Program-made: the position numbers and the translations under genes
Assembly (NCBI RefSeq): GCF_934924865.1
Contig: NZ_OW235315.1
Coordinates: 620,001-684,000 of the forward strand
Length of the DNA stretch: 64,000 bases
Direction: 5' to 3'
Source: Tepidibacter aestuarii
GTDB taxonomy: Bacteria > Bacillota > Clostridia > Peptostreptococcales > Peptostreptococcaceae
The notes under the pieces: model-generated
Database searches by the model: none
Told to the model about the DNA's origin: nothing
What the model saw: the letters and a program-made list of their open reading frames with translations, nothing else
Part shown: positions 7,908 to 17,284 of the stretch, piece by piece
Numbering within the stretch: position 1 is the stretch's first letter
How the letters are laid out: the number at the start of each line of letters is the position of its first letter

Positions 7908-9216
7908 TATCGTCCCTTAATATATTGACATCTTCTCCAGCTAGTATTTTGTTCATATTTCTCATCGAACACATTTTTCCACACATTGTACAGCTGTCTT
8001 CATGTTTTGGCATAGATTCTCTTCTAAATTTTCTTGCTTTATCTTCATCTATGCAAAGTTCAAACATTTTTTCCCAATCCAAGCTTTGTCTAGCTTTACT
8101 CATTTGGTAATCCCAATCTTTTGCTCCTTTAATACCCTTTGCAATATCTGCTGAATGAGCTGCAATTCTTGTTGCTATTATACCTTCCTTCATATCATCT
8201 AGGGTAGGTAGTCTTAAGTGTTCTGCTGGTGTTACATAACATAAAAAGTCAGCACCACAGCTTGCAGCTATAGCTCCTCCTATAGCACTTGTTATATGGT
8301 CATATCCGGGTGCTATATCAGTTACAATAGGGCCTAGAACATAAAAAGGAGCGCCGTGACATAGTTTTTTCTGAAGAATCATATTAGCTTTTATATCATT
8401 AATAGGCATATGGCCAGGACCTTCAATTATGACTTGAACATTTCTTTCCCATGCTCTTTTTGTAAGTTCTCCTAAAACAATAAGCTCTTCAATTTGAGAT
8501 GCATCAGTAGAATCGTTGATAGAACCAGGACGACAAGCATCACCAAGGCTTAAAGTAACATCGTATTCTTCACAAATATCTAAAAGCTTATCATAGTGCT
8601 CGTAAAATGGATTTTCGCTATTGTTAAGTTCCATCCATGCGAATAACAAAGAACCACCTCTTGAAACTATATTAGTAAGGCGTTTATTTTTTTTGAAAGT
8701 ATCGCAAGTTACTTTAGTAAGACCGGCATGAATAGTTACAAAATCTACACCGTCTTTTGCATGTTTTTCAACAACATCTAAAAACTCTTTAGCTGTTATA
8801 TCTTTAAGTTCTCTATCATAAAAACCAACAGCATCATACATTGGAACAGTTCCTATCATTGCAGGTGATATCTCAACAACTTTTTTTCTGAATTCTTCTG
8901 TTTTACCAAAAGAGCTAAGATCCATTATAGCTTCAGCCTTAAGATCAATTGCTTTTTTTACTTTTTCTATTTCGGGCTCTATACTTGGGCAGTCTTTTGA
9001 TATACCTAAGTTTACATTTATTTTAGTTCTAAGACCTTCGCCTACACCCTCTGGACTTAAAGATTTATGATTTTTATTTGCAGGAATCGCAACTTTACCA
9101 TTAGCTACTAAGTCTCTAAGCAGATTTACGTCCATATTTTCTTTCACCGCAACTATTTCCATTTCTTTAGTTATAATTCCTTTTCTTGCAGCATCCATTT
9201 GAGTTGTATAATTCAT
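7879..9216 (-). CDS. thiC: Phosphomethylpyrimidine synthase (radical SAM ThiC)
   Basis: ThiC converts aminoimidazole ribotide to the hydroxymethylpyrimidine phosphate moiety of thiamine. The protein of about 445 residues has the C-terminal iron-sulfur motif [13 protein letters not shown] (C-x2-C-x4-C class) and conserved segments such as [27 protein letters not shown] and [13 protein letters not shown] prefer the ATG at 9216 over 9231, because the GGAGGT lies between them, eight bases before 9216. It follows thiH by 21 bases. Confidence 0.96.
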   Translation of the reverse strand: MNYTTQMDAARKGIITKEMEIVAVKENMDVNLLRDLVANGKVAIPANKNHKSLSPEGVGEGLRTKINVNLGISKDCPSIEPEIEKVKKAIDLKAEAIMDLSSFGKTEEFRKKVVEISPAMIGTVPMYDAVGFYDRELKDITAKEFLDVVEKHAKDGVDFVTIHAGLTKVTCDTFKKNKRLTNIVSRGGSLLFAWMELNNSENPFYEHYDKLLDICEEYDVTLSLGDACRPGSINDSTDASQIEELIVLGELTKRAWERNVQVIIEGPGHMPINDIKANMILQKKLCHGAPFYVLGPIVTDIAPGYDHITSAIGGAIAASCGADFLCYVTPAEHLRLPTLDDMKEGIIATRIAAHSADIAKGIKGAKDWDYQMSKARQSLDWEKMFELCIDEDKARKFRRESMPKHEDSCTMCGKMCSMRNMNKILAGEDVNILRDDNEHVTSCNK

Positions 9217-9237
9217 ATTAAAAACCTCCATTTATAA

Positions 9238-10341
9238 TTATAAGTTAACCCAATCTTTAAATATGGGTTGATAACCTTTTTCTTCGAGTGATATTGCAAT
9301 CTCTGAAACACTTCTTGTATCTGATATTTCAAATTGACTGGAACTTTTATTAGACTTAGAATGTCCTCCAACTTCAGTACAAACTCCTGCTGACATTTTA
9401 GTAATTCCAAGAGGAATAAGGTTTTCTCTAAAGCCTTCACTTTCTCTAGTTGAAATATTTATACCAGCATAAGGCATGAACAACTTAAGCGCTAACATTA
9501 TTTGAACTAAGTTTTTATCATTTACATCATGTAAATCCATAAAACTCCCTACATGAGGTCGTATTCTAGGAAGTGAAAAACTAATTTCTACATCTAAATA
9601 TTTACTTTGAAGATAATATCCGTGGAGACCTGTTAGGAAAGCTTCAATTCTAAAATCATAAAGACCAAGCAAAGCACCTATATTTACAGATCTCATTTTG
9701 GATTTACATCCTCTCTCTGGAGCATCGAGTCTAAATTTATAGTCTTTCTTAGGGCCAGATATATGAACCTTGTCATAAATATCTTCGTTATATACTTCTT
9801 GGTATATAGTAAGAGAATCTACACCTGCAGATATGAGTTCTTTATATTCATTTTCTTCAAGCGGATAAATTTCAATACATATAGAATCAAAGTAATTCTT
9901 AAGTATTTGAACACAATCTTTTATATAAGAAACAGGTGTTTTTGATTTAGACTCTCCAGTTAAAATCAATATGTGCTTAAGACCGGTCTTTGATATGTTT
10001 TTAGCTTCTATTTCAACTTCTTCAAGAGTTAGTTGTTTTCTGCTTATATTATTCTCGACATTGAAGCTGCAATAGACACATCTATTAGAACAATAATTAG
10101 CTAGATACATAGGTGTATATAAAATTATAGATTTTCCGAAGTGTTGAAGCGATAACTTGTTTGATTTAACTGCCATTTGTTCTAAATATTTTTCAGCAGT
10201 AGGTGATAATAGTTTTAAAAAATCAAATTTATCCAGCTTGTCCTTGTTTATTGTATTTAATATATCTTCATCGGTTATATTATTAAAAAAAGTTTCAAAA
10301 TCAAAATTTTTGTATTTTAAGTATTCATCATAAAAACTCAT
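9238..10341 (-). CDS. thiH: 2-iminoacetate synthase ThiH (tyrosine lyase, radical SAM)
   Basis: ThiH cleaves tyrosine to dehydroglycine and p-cresol, supplying the C-N unit for the thiazole ring under anaerobic conditions. The 367-residue protein carries the radical SAM motif C-x3-C-x2-C in NYCSNRCVYCSF, followed by the BATS region ISFSLPRIRPH. Using ThiH rather than the oxygen-dependent ThiO fits an anaerobe. It is two bases from thiG and will be cotranslated. Confidence 0.95.
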   Translation of the reverse strand: MSFYDEYLKYKNFDFETFFNNITDEDILNTINKDKLDKFDFLKLLSPTAEKYLEQMAVKSNKLSLQHFGKSIILYTPMYLANYCSNRCVYCSFNVENNISRKQLTLEEVEIEAKNISKTGLKHILILTGESKSKTPVSYIKDCVQILKNYFDSICIEIYPLEENEYKELISAGVDSLTIYQEVYNEDIYDKVHISGPKKDYKFRLDAPERGCKSKMRSVNIGALLGLYDFRIEAFLTGLHGYYLQSKYLDVEISFSLPRIRPHVGSFMDLHDVNDKNLVQIMLALKLFMPYAGINISTRESEGFRENLIPLGITKMSAGVCTEVGGHSKSNKSSSQFEISDTRSVSEIAISLEEKGYQPIFKDWVNL

Positions 10342-10343
10342 TA

Positions 10344-11117
10344 TTACTCATCTCCTTGCAAGAATCCTGTAAGGGGAGAAGAGGCGCTAGCTATTTTTCT
10401 AACTGATCCGAGTTTTGCAAGGTATGCTTTTCTTCCGGCGATTACAGCATTACGAAAAGCATCTCCCATCATAATAGGATCATTTGATGATGCTATAGCT
10501 GTATTTACAAGAACTGCATCTGCACCCATTTCCATTGCTTGTGCTGCTTGAGAAGGTTTTCCAATTCCTGCATCTACAACGATAGGTATATCTATTTCAT
10601 CTATTAAGATTTGTATCATTTCTTCAGTTCTAATACCTCTATTAGTTCCTATAGGAGAACCAAGTGGCATTATAGCACTAGCTCCAGCATCAACCATTCT
10701 CTTAGCATCCATTAAATCTGGGTTCATATAAGGAAGGACTACGAAGCCTTCTTTTGCTAATATATCTATAGCTTTAATTGTTTCATAGTTATCTGGAAGA
10801 AGATATTTATTATCAGAAATAGCTTCAATTTTTATCCAATTACCACATCCAGCAGCTCTTGCAAGTCTTGCTATTCTAACTGCTTCTTCAGCGTTTCTAG
10901 CACCAGAAGTATTAGGAAGTAAAATACAACTTTTATCTATGTAATTTAATATATTTTCTTTTGGAGAATCTAAATTAACTCTTCTTAAAGCCATTGTTAC
11001 AACTTGAGATTTAGAAGAATCTATAACCTTAGGTAATATATCGTTTGAAGAATACTTACCTGTTCCTATAAATAATCTACTATCTAACTCAGTCCCGCCT
11101 ATTTTTAATTTATCCAT
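10344..11117 (-). CDS. thiG: Thiazole synthase
   Basis: ThiG forms the thiazole phosphate from deoxyxylulose 5-phosphate, dehydroglycine and ThiS thiocarboxylate. The 257-residue barrel has [11 protein letters not shown] near the N-terminus, [33 protein letters not shown] in the middle and [30 protein letters not shown] at the phosphate site. Length and motifs are typical. It lies between thiF and thiH in the operon. Confidence 0.96.
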   Translation of the reverse strand: MDKLKIGGTELDSRLFIGTGKYSSNDILPKVIDSSKSQVVTMALRRVNLDSPKENILNYIDKSCILLPNTSGARNAEEAVRIARLARAAGCGNWIKIEAISDNKYLLPDNYETIKAIDILAKEGFVVLPYMNPDLMDAKRMVDAGASAIMPLGSPIGTNRGIRTEEMIQILIDEIDIPIVVDAGIGKPSQAAQAMEMGADAVLVNTAIASSNDPIMMGDAFRNAVIAGRKAYLAKLGSVRKIASASSPLTGFLQGDE

Positions 11118-11128
11118 AATAAACCCCC

Positions 11129-11935
11129 TTAAGTTTCTTGTTCACCTAGAATAAGTCTTAGAACCATATTAGCTTGATGATTAGCGGCAATTCCAACTCT
11201 TGGAGCCATAAGACCACATCCTGGTTTTGCTTCTGATTTATTATCACCAACAATATATAGATTGTCTTTTATCTTATGAGTGATTATTGAATTTGATGAA
11301 AAATATCCTGCTAATCCAGATGCTGCTACTATCTTTTTGTTTGGCATTTCAGAAAGAACAGTGTTTACTAAAATGGCTTTTGATTCTGGATTATCAAATG
11401 CTTCAACTATAATTTCAACATCTTTGAATAAATCTTTTATATTATTTTTATCTATAAATATATTTTTTGTATAAACATCTACAAATGGATTACATTGATA
11501 AATAATATCTTTTATTGCATCTGTTTTATTCATTCCTATATGTTTTACAAAATATTGTTGTCTATTTAGATTACTAGGTTCTACTACATCGAAATCGAAT
11601 AAAAGTAACTTTCCAATACCTATTCTAGCTAAAGATACAGCTATATTTGAACCAAGGCCACCAAGACCTGCTATTGCTATTGTAGATTTTTTTATTTTTT
11701 CATGAATATTAGGGGTGTGTCTTGATACCAAAAGATGTTCTAATTCTTCTTTAGATGGTTGTTCTCCTTTTTTTATAAGTGTTATAGTGTCTAATTCATT
11801 AAGCTTTGTATCTTTATTTATAATAAATCCATTTAGGATAATTACATCTGCATCTTTTTTAAAAGAATCCCTTACTTCATAAGCAGTTGTATTTGGCTCT
11901 ATATTGTATTTTTTCTGATTCACATATATTTTCAA
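11129..11935 (-). CDS. thiF: Sulfur carrier protein ThiS adenylyltransferase ThiF, with N-terminal ThiS-like domain
   Basis: ThiF activates the C-terminus of ThiS as an acyl adenylate. An E1-like fold covers about residues 75-268: nucleotide loop [21 protein letters not shown], the R-Q motif in SNLNRQQYF, and [18 protein letters not shown] near the end. Residues 1-65 look like a second beta-grasp ThiS domain ([20 protein letters not shown]) but lack a terminal Gly-Gly. Such fusions are known in clostridial ThiF family-2 proteins. It begins two bases after the thiS stop. Confidence 0.92.
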   Translation of the reverse strand: MKIYVNQKKYNIEPNTTAYEVRDSFKKDADVIILNGFIINKDTKLNELDTITLIKKGEQPSKEELEHLLVSRHTPNIHEKIKKSTIAIAGLGGLGSNIAVSLARIGIGKLLLFDFDVVEPSNLNRQQYFVKHIGMNKTDAIKDIIYQCNPFVDVYTKNIFIDKNNIKDLFKDVEIIVEAFDNPESKAILVNTVLSEMPNKKIVAASGLAGYFSSNSIITHKIKDNLYIVGDNKSEAKPGCGLMAPRVGIAANHQANMVLRLILGEQET

Positions 11936-11937
11936 CC

Positions 11938-12132
11938 TTAGCCACCTCCAACAAAATTGATTATTTCAACCTTATCATTTTCATGAATAATTGTGCTTTC
12001 ATATTGATCTTTAGGTATTATATTTAAATTGACTTCAACAACAATTGTTTGTGGCTTTAAATTTAAGTTTAAAATAAGGTCTTTGACTGTTATATCTTGG
12101 TTGAAAGACATTTTCTCTCCGTTAACAATCAT
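11938..12132 (-). CDS. thiS: Sulfur carrier protein ThiS
   Basis: A 64-residue beta-grasp protein ending in the required Gly-Gly-Gly, which is thiocarboxylated to donate sulfur to the thiazole. The start is ATG 12132, six bases after AAAGGAGGT. A longer frame to 12189 would run into the riboswitch terminator and is not credible. It is the first gene of the operon. Confidence 0.96.
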   Translation of the reverse strand: MIVNGEKMSFNQDITVKDLILNLNLKPQTIVVEVNLNIIPKDQYESTIIHENDKVEIINFVGGG

Positions 12133-12149
12133 ATTTATACCTCCTTTCT

Positions 12150-12314
12150 GAAAAATAAAAAAGGTGCAAATCCAGAAAAGGATTTGCACCTATATATTTA
12201 CATATACAAATATATACACATACACTTCCCTACGCTGGCATTATCCAGATCAGGTTAAGGGTTAAAGACTTATGGGTCTTAATCTCAGCTGGCCTACCAG
12301 CACCCCTAGCGAAA
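12150..12314 (-). promoter_or_regulatory. TPP (THI-box) riboswitch with transcription terminator
   Basis: Read on the minus strand, 12314 to about 12224 holds the conserved aptamer parts: GGGGTGCTGG, CTGAGATTAAGACCC, ACCCTTAACCTGATCTGG and ATAATGCCAGCGTAGGGA. The expression platform is the hairpin GGTGCAAATCC/GGATTTGCACC (12163-12190) with a long T-run (12162-12151), ending just before the thiS ribosome binding site. TPP binding should favour termination and so repress the thi operon. Confidence 0.97.
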
Positions 12315-12455
12315 ACTATTTAATTTAGGTTCATAATAACACATTAATAAATATTGTTCAACAATATAATTTAAAAAGTTTAAAATTGGTAATGAAAGTA
12401 TAAATTCCCTATGTAAGGTGAATAATACAGAAAAATAGGTTGGAGGAGGGTTTGT

Positions 12456-13103
12456 ATGAGAATTCCAAAACATATAGGGGTAATACCTGATGGTAATAGA
12501 AGATGGGCTCAAAACAATGGTATGAGTAAGGAAATGGGATATGATGAAGGGCTAAATCCTGGTCTTGAATTATTTAGAACTTGTAAAAAGATAGGTATAG
12601 AAGAGATAACATATTATGGATTTACTGTGGATAATACAAAAAGACCATCTATTCAAACAAAAACATTTACTAAAGCTTGTGTAGATGCTGTAAAAATGCT
12701 TGAAAATGAAGATGCTTCTTTATTGGTTGTAGGGAATCATAAATCACCTATGTTTCCAGATGCGTTGAAAGAATATACTACAAGAAAAGATTTTGGAAAT
12801 GCAGGTATGAAAGTGAATTTCTTAGTTAATTATGGATGGAACTGGGATCTTGGGAATTTGAAATTTGATGAAGCTACTACTAACAGAAATAAAATAATAG
12901 AAAATATAAATTCAAAAGATATATCAAGGCTTGATCTTATAATAAGATGGGGTGGTAGAAGAAGACTCAGTGGATTCTTACCAGTTCAATCGATATATGC
13001 CGATTTTTATGTGGTAGATGATTATTGGCCTGACTTTAAAGAACAACATATACATGAAGCTCTAAATTGGTATGAAACTCAAGATGTAACTCTTGGAGGC
13101 TAA
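12456..13103 (+). CDS. Divergent cis-prenyltransferase (undecaprenyl diphosphate synthase family)
   Basis: The 215-residue protein has the family landmarks in altered form: HIGVIPDGNRRWA replaces the usual HVAIIMDGNGRWA, and LIIRWGGRRRLSGFLPVQSIYADFYVVDDYWPDF matches the isopentenyl-PP binding region. It is short for UppS (usually 230-250 aa), and this is not a typical uppS setting, which normally lies with cdsA and dxr. It is probably a paralogue making another polyprenyl diphosphate, or with an altered role. A GGAGGAGGG site precedes the ATG. It is transcribed divergently from the thi operon, alone, and ends at a terminator. Confidence 0.82.
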   Translation: MRIPKHIGVIPDGNRRWAQNNGMSKEMGYDEGLNPGLELFRTCKKIGIEEITYYGFTVDNTKRPSIQTKTFTKACVDAVKMLENEDASLLVVGNHKSPMFPDALKEYTTRKDFGNAGMKVNFLVNYGWNWDLGNLKFDEATTNRNKIIENINSKDISRLDLIIRWGGRRRLSGFLPVQSIYADFYVVDDYWPDFKEQHIHEALNWYETQDVTLGG

Positions 13104-13140
13104 AAAAAGTGGTGTGCGATTAAATGTACACCACTTTTTT
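13103..13140 (+). terminator. Terminator after the cis-prenyltransferase
   Basis: AAAAAAGTGGTGT (13103-13115) pairs with ACACCACTTTTTT (13128-13140). Confidence 0.9.
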
Positions 13141-13356
13141 CTTTTAATTTTGACTAAAAATTCAAGCTAAAGTTGCTAAATACCTGATAAAAACACTGAA
13201 AAAATCATTTCGATACCCTTTGTGCTTCTTAGATATATAGTGGTATTCAATGGTAAATAAAATTCGTATTCATATAAAAAAGAATAAAATCAGAATATAA
13301 AAAAAAATGAAAAAATTCACAATAAACGTCGTTGGGTGTATTTATATGCAATTATT

Positions 13357-13440
13357 TGATATAATATGTAAGAGTGTTAAAATTTTATAAAACCAGAACG
13401 ATGGAATTTAGTAAAATACAATCTTACGGAGGTATTATAA
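13357..13440 (+). promoter_or_regulatory. Extended -10 promoter and leader upstream of the TIGR00300 gene
   Basis: TGATATAAT (13357-13365) is a good extended -10 without a clear -35 at the right distance. It implies a leader of about 70 bases ending in ACGGAGG before ATG 13441. The 200 bases between the preceding terminator and this promoter are A/T-rich and I see nothing else in them. Confidence 0.5.
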
Positions 13441-14532
13441 ATGAGTTTTAAATTACCGAAATACAGAGAACCGAATTTTGAACAAGAATTTTTAAAAAAT
13501 GCACCAAATGTTACAACTGTAGAGGTTGTTAAAGATGGTGTTGCTCCAGATAATTATCATGGGACTACAATATACCCTGAATACTTAAAAGTAGATGGAA
13601 AATGGGTTTTAGCTAAAGAAAGTAGAATGGACTGTGTAATGACTGTAACTGAGAATGATGATGTTGCGGTAAAAGAGTTTAGAAACTTACACGTTGGAGA
13701 TAAAGTTATAGTTGGAAGAACTGAAGATGCTAGCGAAGGAATTTATGTATATACTGAAGGTTTTAAATGTGATGAAGAAGAAGACGAAGAGACTTTTGCA
13801 TTTAGAAGTGGAAGATCTAGAGAAACTGCATATTCTAAAGATTATGATGATTTATATGATGCTTTAAGATATGAAAAAGAAAATGGATATATAGTTTGGG
13901 TATTAGGACCAGCAGCTGTATTTGATAAAGATTCAAGAGAGGCTATGCAAGCTTTAATAGAAAATGGATATGCTCATGCATTCTTAGGTGGAAATGCAGT
14001 AGCTACACATGATTTAGAAGCTGCCACTATAGGAACAGCTCTAGGACAAGATATATATACTCAAAAATCTATGAAGGATGGACACTACAATCACTTAGAT
14101 TTATTAAATAAAGCTAGAAGAGCAGGATGTATAGAAAAGCTTATAGAAGAAGAAAATATAGATAATGGACTTATATATGCTTGTGTTAAAAACAATGTAC
14201 CTATAGTACTTGGAGGGTCTATAAGAGATGACGGACCTCTTCCTATAGTTATAAGTGATGTGTATCAAGCTCAAAATGAGATGAGAAAGCATACTAGAAA
14301 AGCTACAACTGTTATATGTCTTGCAACTCAACTTCACTCAATAGCAACAGGAAATATGACTCCATCTTATACAGTTGTAAATGGTGAAGTAAGACCTGTT
14401 TATATATACAGTGTTGATGTTTCTGAATTTGCAGTTAATAAGTTAAGAGATAGAGGAACTTTAGAAGTTAGTACTATAGTTACTAATGTTCAAGATTTCT
14501 TAGTTAATTTAAAAAATAATTTAACTAAATAA
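13441..14532 (+). CDS. TIGR00300-family protein, archaeal-type ornithine cyclodeaminase candidate
   Basis: The 363-residue protein resembles the LOR/SDH-domain family (TIGR00300). Members include the archaeal ornithine cyclodeaminase and the C-terminal part of cyanobacterial AgrE/ArgZ. Features are an N-terminal domain (1-115; VTTVEVVKDGVAPDNYHGTT, SRMDCVMTV, VGDKVIVGRTE) and a nucleotide-binding C-terminal domain (ENGYIVWVLGPAAVFDKD, GNAVATHDLEAATIGTALGQ, HYNHLDLLNKARRAG, PIVLGGSIRDDGPLP). It would turn ornithine into proline and ammonia. It precedes a classical ornithine cyclodeaminase homologue, which supports an arginine/ornithine link, but the substrate is inferred. A terminator separates the two genes. 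Confidence 0.8.
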   Translation: MSFKLPKYREPNFEQEFLKNAPNVTTVEVVKDGVAPDNYHGTTIYPEYLKVDGKWVLAKESRMDCVMTVTENDDVAVKEFRNLHVGDKVIVGRTEDASEGIYVYTEGFKCDEEEDEETFAFRSGRSRETAYSKDYDDLYDALRYEKENGYIVWVLGPAAVFDKDSREAMQALIENGYAHAFLGGNAVATHDLEAATIGTALGQDIYTQKSMKDGHYNHLDLLNKARRAGCIEKLIEEENIDNGLIYACVKNNVPIVLGGSIRDDGPLPIVISDVYQAQNEMRKHTRKATTVICLATQLHSIATGNMTPSYTVVNGEVRPVYIYSVDVSEFAVNKLRDRGTLEVSTIVTNVQDFLVNLKNNLTK

Positions 14533-14540
14533 ATATATTA

Positions 14541-14571
14541 AAAACCGATAGTTATCAAACTATCGGTTTTT
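14541..14571 (+). terminator. Terminator after the TIGR00300 gene
   Basis: AAAACCGATAGTT and AACTATCGGTTTTT form a strong hairpin with a T-run. Confidence 0.9.
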
Positions 14572-14638
14572 CTTTTGCCTATAATGAGTAAATATATAAA
14601 TAATATTATTTTTATAAAATGAAAAAAATAACATAAAA

Positions 14639-14655
14639 TTTAAGTAATACTTAAA
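14639..14655. promoter_or_regulatory. 17-bp perfect palindrome, candidate operator
   Basis: TTTAAGTAATACTTAAA is a perfect odd-length palindrome, 25 bases before the ornithine cyclodeaminase start, in a stretch with no visible Shine-Dalgarno. It is a plausible repressor site. The regulator is unknown; the XRE-cupin protein at 17263 is one candidate. Confidence 0.45.
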
Positions 14656-14680
14656 AATGCGTTTTTAAAATATAAATTTA

Positions 14681-15637
14681 ATGTTATACCTTAATGAACA
14701 GGATATAAAAGAATCTGTTTCGCTTGATGAAATAATGGATGCTGTAGAAAAGGCTTTTCACATATATGAAAAAAATGCTTTTTTTATGCCAGATAGAATC
14801 CATATAGATAAGGACCAAAATACATTATTATATATGCCTTGTTTTAGCGAAAGTATATTTGGGACTAAAATATTGACTCTATTCCCTGAAAATCCTAAAA
14901 AAAATGAACCGGTAACTAATGGTCTTATGTTATTAAATGATAAAGAAACAGGTAAGCCAGTATGCATGATTAATGGTGCAAGTATAACAGCTTATAGAAC
15001 TGGAGCGGTTGGTGGAGTTGGAATAAGATATACATCACCACAGAATGTAAAAACTCTTGGGGTAATAGGAACTGGTGTACAAGGACTTTACCAGACTCTG
15101 TATGCTTGTAAGGCTAGAAATTTCACAAAAGTGACTGTGTTCGATTCTTACATCCAAAAACTTCCAGAATTTGTTTTGAGACTCGAAAAAGAACTTCCAA
15201 ATATAGAGATAATAGCGGCTAATTCATCAAAAGAAGTTGTTAAAAACTCAGAGGTTATAATTACCGCTACACCATCTGTTGAACCCGTAATCCCAAATGA
15301 TAAAGAATTATTAAAAGGTAAGCATTTCATAGCTATAGGATCATATAAACCTACTATGCATGAATATCCAAAAGCTATATTTGATATTATAGAAAACTTG
15401 TATATAGACACGGAATTTGCAACTGAGGAATCTGGGGATATAATAACACCTCTTAAAGAAGGTTGGATAAAACAAGAACAGATAAAGCCTTTTATGGACT
15501 TAGTTAATGGAAAAAAAGTAGAGGAAGAAACTACATTGTTTAAATCAGTAGGGATGGGACTATTCGATATAGTTGTATCAGAGCTTATATATACAAGAGC
15601 AAAAGAAAAGGGGTTAGGACAAGTTATTAACCTTTAA
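14681..15637 (+). CDS. Ornithine cyclodeaminase / mu-crystallin family NAD(P)-dependent enzyme
   Basis: The 318-residue protein has the family fold: MLYLNEQDIKESVSLDEIMDAVEKAF at the N-terminus, the catalytic-region Lys/Arg segments, and SITAYRTGAVGGVGIRYTSP. The Rossmann motif GVIGTGVQGLYQTL lies near residue 128, and the later IAIGSYKPTMHEYP is also conserved. Members deaminate ornithine to proline or act on related amino acids, so the substrate is not certain. No ribosome binding site precedes the ATG, so the message may be leaderless or poorly translated. It is 25 bases before L-serine dehydratase, likely in one operon. Confidence 0.88.
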   Translation: MLYLNEQDIKESVSLDEIMDAVEKAFHIYEKNAFFMPDRIHIDKDQNTLLYMPCFSESIFGTKILTLFPENPKKNEPVTNGLMLLNDKETGKPVCMINGASITAYRTGAVGGVGIRYTSPQNVKTLGVIGTGVQGLYQTLYACKARNFTKVTVFDSYIQKLPEFVLRLEKELPNIEIIAANSSKEVVKNSEVIITATPSVEPVIPNDKELLKGKHFIAIGSYKPTMHEYPKAIFDIIENLYIDTEFATEESGDIITPLKEGWIKQEQIKPFMDLVNGKKVEEETTLFKSVGMGLFDIVVSELIYTRAKEKGLGQVINL

Positions 15638-15662
15638 GAAATAATTAAAAGGAGTGAATTAT

Positions 15663-17237
15663 ATGATTAAAGAAATACCTAGTATATTTAATGATGTAAT
15701 AGGTCCCGTTATGAGAGGTCCGTCTAGCTCTCATACGGCAGCTGCTTTGAGAATAGGAAAAATTGCAAGACAGATGGTTAAAGGGAATCTTACTCATGTT
15801 ATAAATGATTTTAACAAAGAGGGGTCGCTTGCTACTACTTATCATGGCCATGGCTCAGATATAGGTATTGCTGGCGGAGTATTAGACTTTGAAGCAAATG
15901 ATCCAAGGCTTGTAAATGCACTTGAAGAAGCTAAATCTGCTGGAGTTGAAGTTACATTCAACATAATAGATTATAAAGCAGATCATCCTAATACTTACAA
16001 GGTGACTATGAAGAGTGATGTCGGTGAAACTGTAAGCTTAACAGCTATATCTGTTGGTGGTGGAATGATTGAGATAAAAGAAGTAGAAGGTGTTGAAGTA
16101 TCTATAAAGGGAGATTTTTATGAGACTCTTGTATTTTTTGATAATGTAGATTGTGAAATACTTAATAAAAAATGTGAATATATAAAAGAAAGTATAAATA
16201 GCTTTGATTATTGCACTACATCTATTAATGATAAAAAAGGTGTAGTTGTTGTTAAAACTCAAGAAGAAATTGGCAAAGATATATTAGATAATATAAAGAA
16301 TTCGAGTGAGGCTTTGAACATAATATCACTTAAGCCTGTACTTCCTACTATGTCACATAAAGATTGTGAAGTTCCTTTTTTAACGAGCGAAAAAATGCTT
16401 GAAGTAGCTAAAAAAGAAGACTTAGAATTATGGGAAGCTGCAGTCTTATATGAAAGCAAAAGAGGTAATATATCAGAGCAAGAAGTATTTGATAAAATGA
16501 AAGAAATAGTAAATATAATGATAAATTCAGTTGAAGAAGGCCTTAAGGGTACACAATATGAAAATCGTATATTAGGACCACAATCATGGATGATAGAAGA
16601 AGCGCAAAAACAAAGTAAGTTAATACCAGGAGATGTTCTAAATAAAGTAATAGCATCTATAACTGCAATAATGGAAGTTAAAAGCTCGATGGGAGCATTT
16701 GCGGCAGCACCAACTGCTGGATCGTGTGGAGGGCTTCCTGGGACTATAATAGGAACAGCTATACAGTTGGGAAAAAGTGTAGATGAAATTACTAAAGCTA
16801 TGCTAGCGTCTGGTATGATAGGTATATTTATAGTTGAGCATGCCACATTTGCAGGAGAAGTTGGGGGTTGTCAGGCTGAGTGTGGATCTGGTTCTGGAAT
16901 GGCAGCAGCAGGACTTGTTCAGCTTATGGGAGGAAGCATTATACAATCTGTAGATGCAACTTCAATGGCACTTCAAAGTGTTTTAGGACTTGCATGTGAT
17001 CCTGTTGGATCAAGGGTCGAGGTTCCCTGTCTTGGAAAGAATGTTTTGGCTGGAACTAATGCTCTTGCAAGTGCTAATATGGCTCTTGCTGGATATGATA
17101 AGGTAGTTCCTCTTGATGAAACTATTAAAGCCATGGACCAGGTTGGAAAAATGATTCCTGTAGAACTTAGATGTACAGAACTTGCAGGGTTATCAGTTGC
17201 AGAAACATCAAAAAGAATAAATAATGAAATAAATTAA
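15663..17237 (+). CDS. L-serine ammonia-lyase, iron-sulfur, one-chain beta-alpha form
   Basis: L-serine dehydratase makes pyruvate and ammonia from serine with an oxygen-labile 4Fe-4S cluster. Residues 1-220 are the beta domain (GPVMRGPSSSHTAAALRIGKIAR, ACT-like part). Residues 240-524 are the alpha domain with cluster cysteines in GSCGGLPGT, GGCQAECGSGSGMAAAG and ACDPVGSRVEVPCLG. Many Firmicutes use two chains (SdaAA and SdaAB); here they are fused. I start at ATG 15663, eight bases after AAAGGAG; an upstream GTG at 15654 overlaps that site. The product feeds pyruvate metabolism and pairs naturally with amino-acid fermentation. Confidence 0.95.
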   Translation: MIKEIPSIFNDVIGPVMRGPSSSHTAAALRIGKIARQMVKGNLTHVINDFNKEGSLATTYHGHGSDIGIAGGVLDFEANDPRLVNALEEAKSAGVEVTFNIIDYKADHPNTYKVTMKSDVGETVSLTAISVGGGMIEIKEVEGVEVSIKGDFYETLVFFDNVDCEILNKKCEYIKESINSFDYCTTSINDKKGVVVVKTQEEIGKDILDNIKNSSEALNIISLKPVLPTMSHKDCEVPFLTSEKMLEVAKKEDLELWEAAVLYESKRGNISEQEVFDKMKEIVNIMINSVEEGLKGTQYENRILGPQSWMIEEAQKQSKLIPGDVLNKVIASITAIMEVKSSMGAFAAAPTAGSCGGLPGTIIGTAIQLGKSVDEITKAMLASGMIGIFIVEHATFAGEVGGCQAECGSGSGMAAAGLVQLMGGSIIQSVDATSMALQSVLGLACDPVGSRVEVPCLGKNVLAGTNALASANMALAGYDKVVPLDETIKAMDQVGKMIPVELRCTELAGLSVAETSKRINNEIN

Positions 17238-17244
17238 CTAAACA

Positions 17245-17284
17245 AAAAAGATAACTTAAAAACTATTTTAAGTTATCTTTTTTA
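17245..17284. terminator. Bidirectional terminator between serine dehydratase and XRE-cupin regulator
   Basis: AAAAAAGATAACTTAAAA (17245-17262) pairs with TTTTAAGTTATCTTTTTT (17266-17283). It can terminate both convergent transcripts and includes the regulator stop codon. Confidence 0.92.

Noticed and set aside
12133..12189. Longer N-terminus for ThiS
   Set aside because: It would run into the riboswitch terminator; ATG 12132 has AAAGGAGGT and gives the normal ThiS length.
16259..16846. Minus-strand ORF of 195 aa inside serine dehydratase
   Set aside because: It lies wholly opposite a well-conserved enzyme gene and has no plausible protein family or ribosome site.
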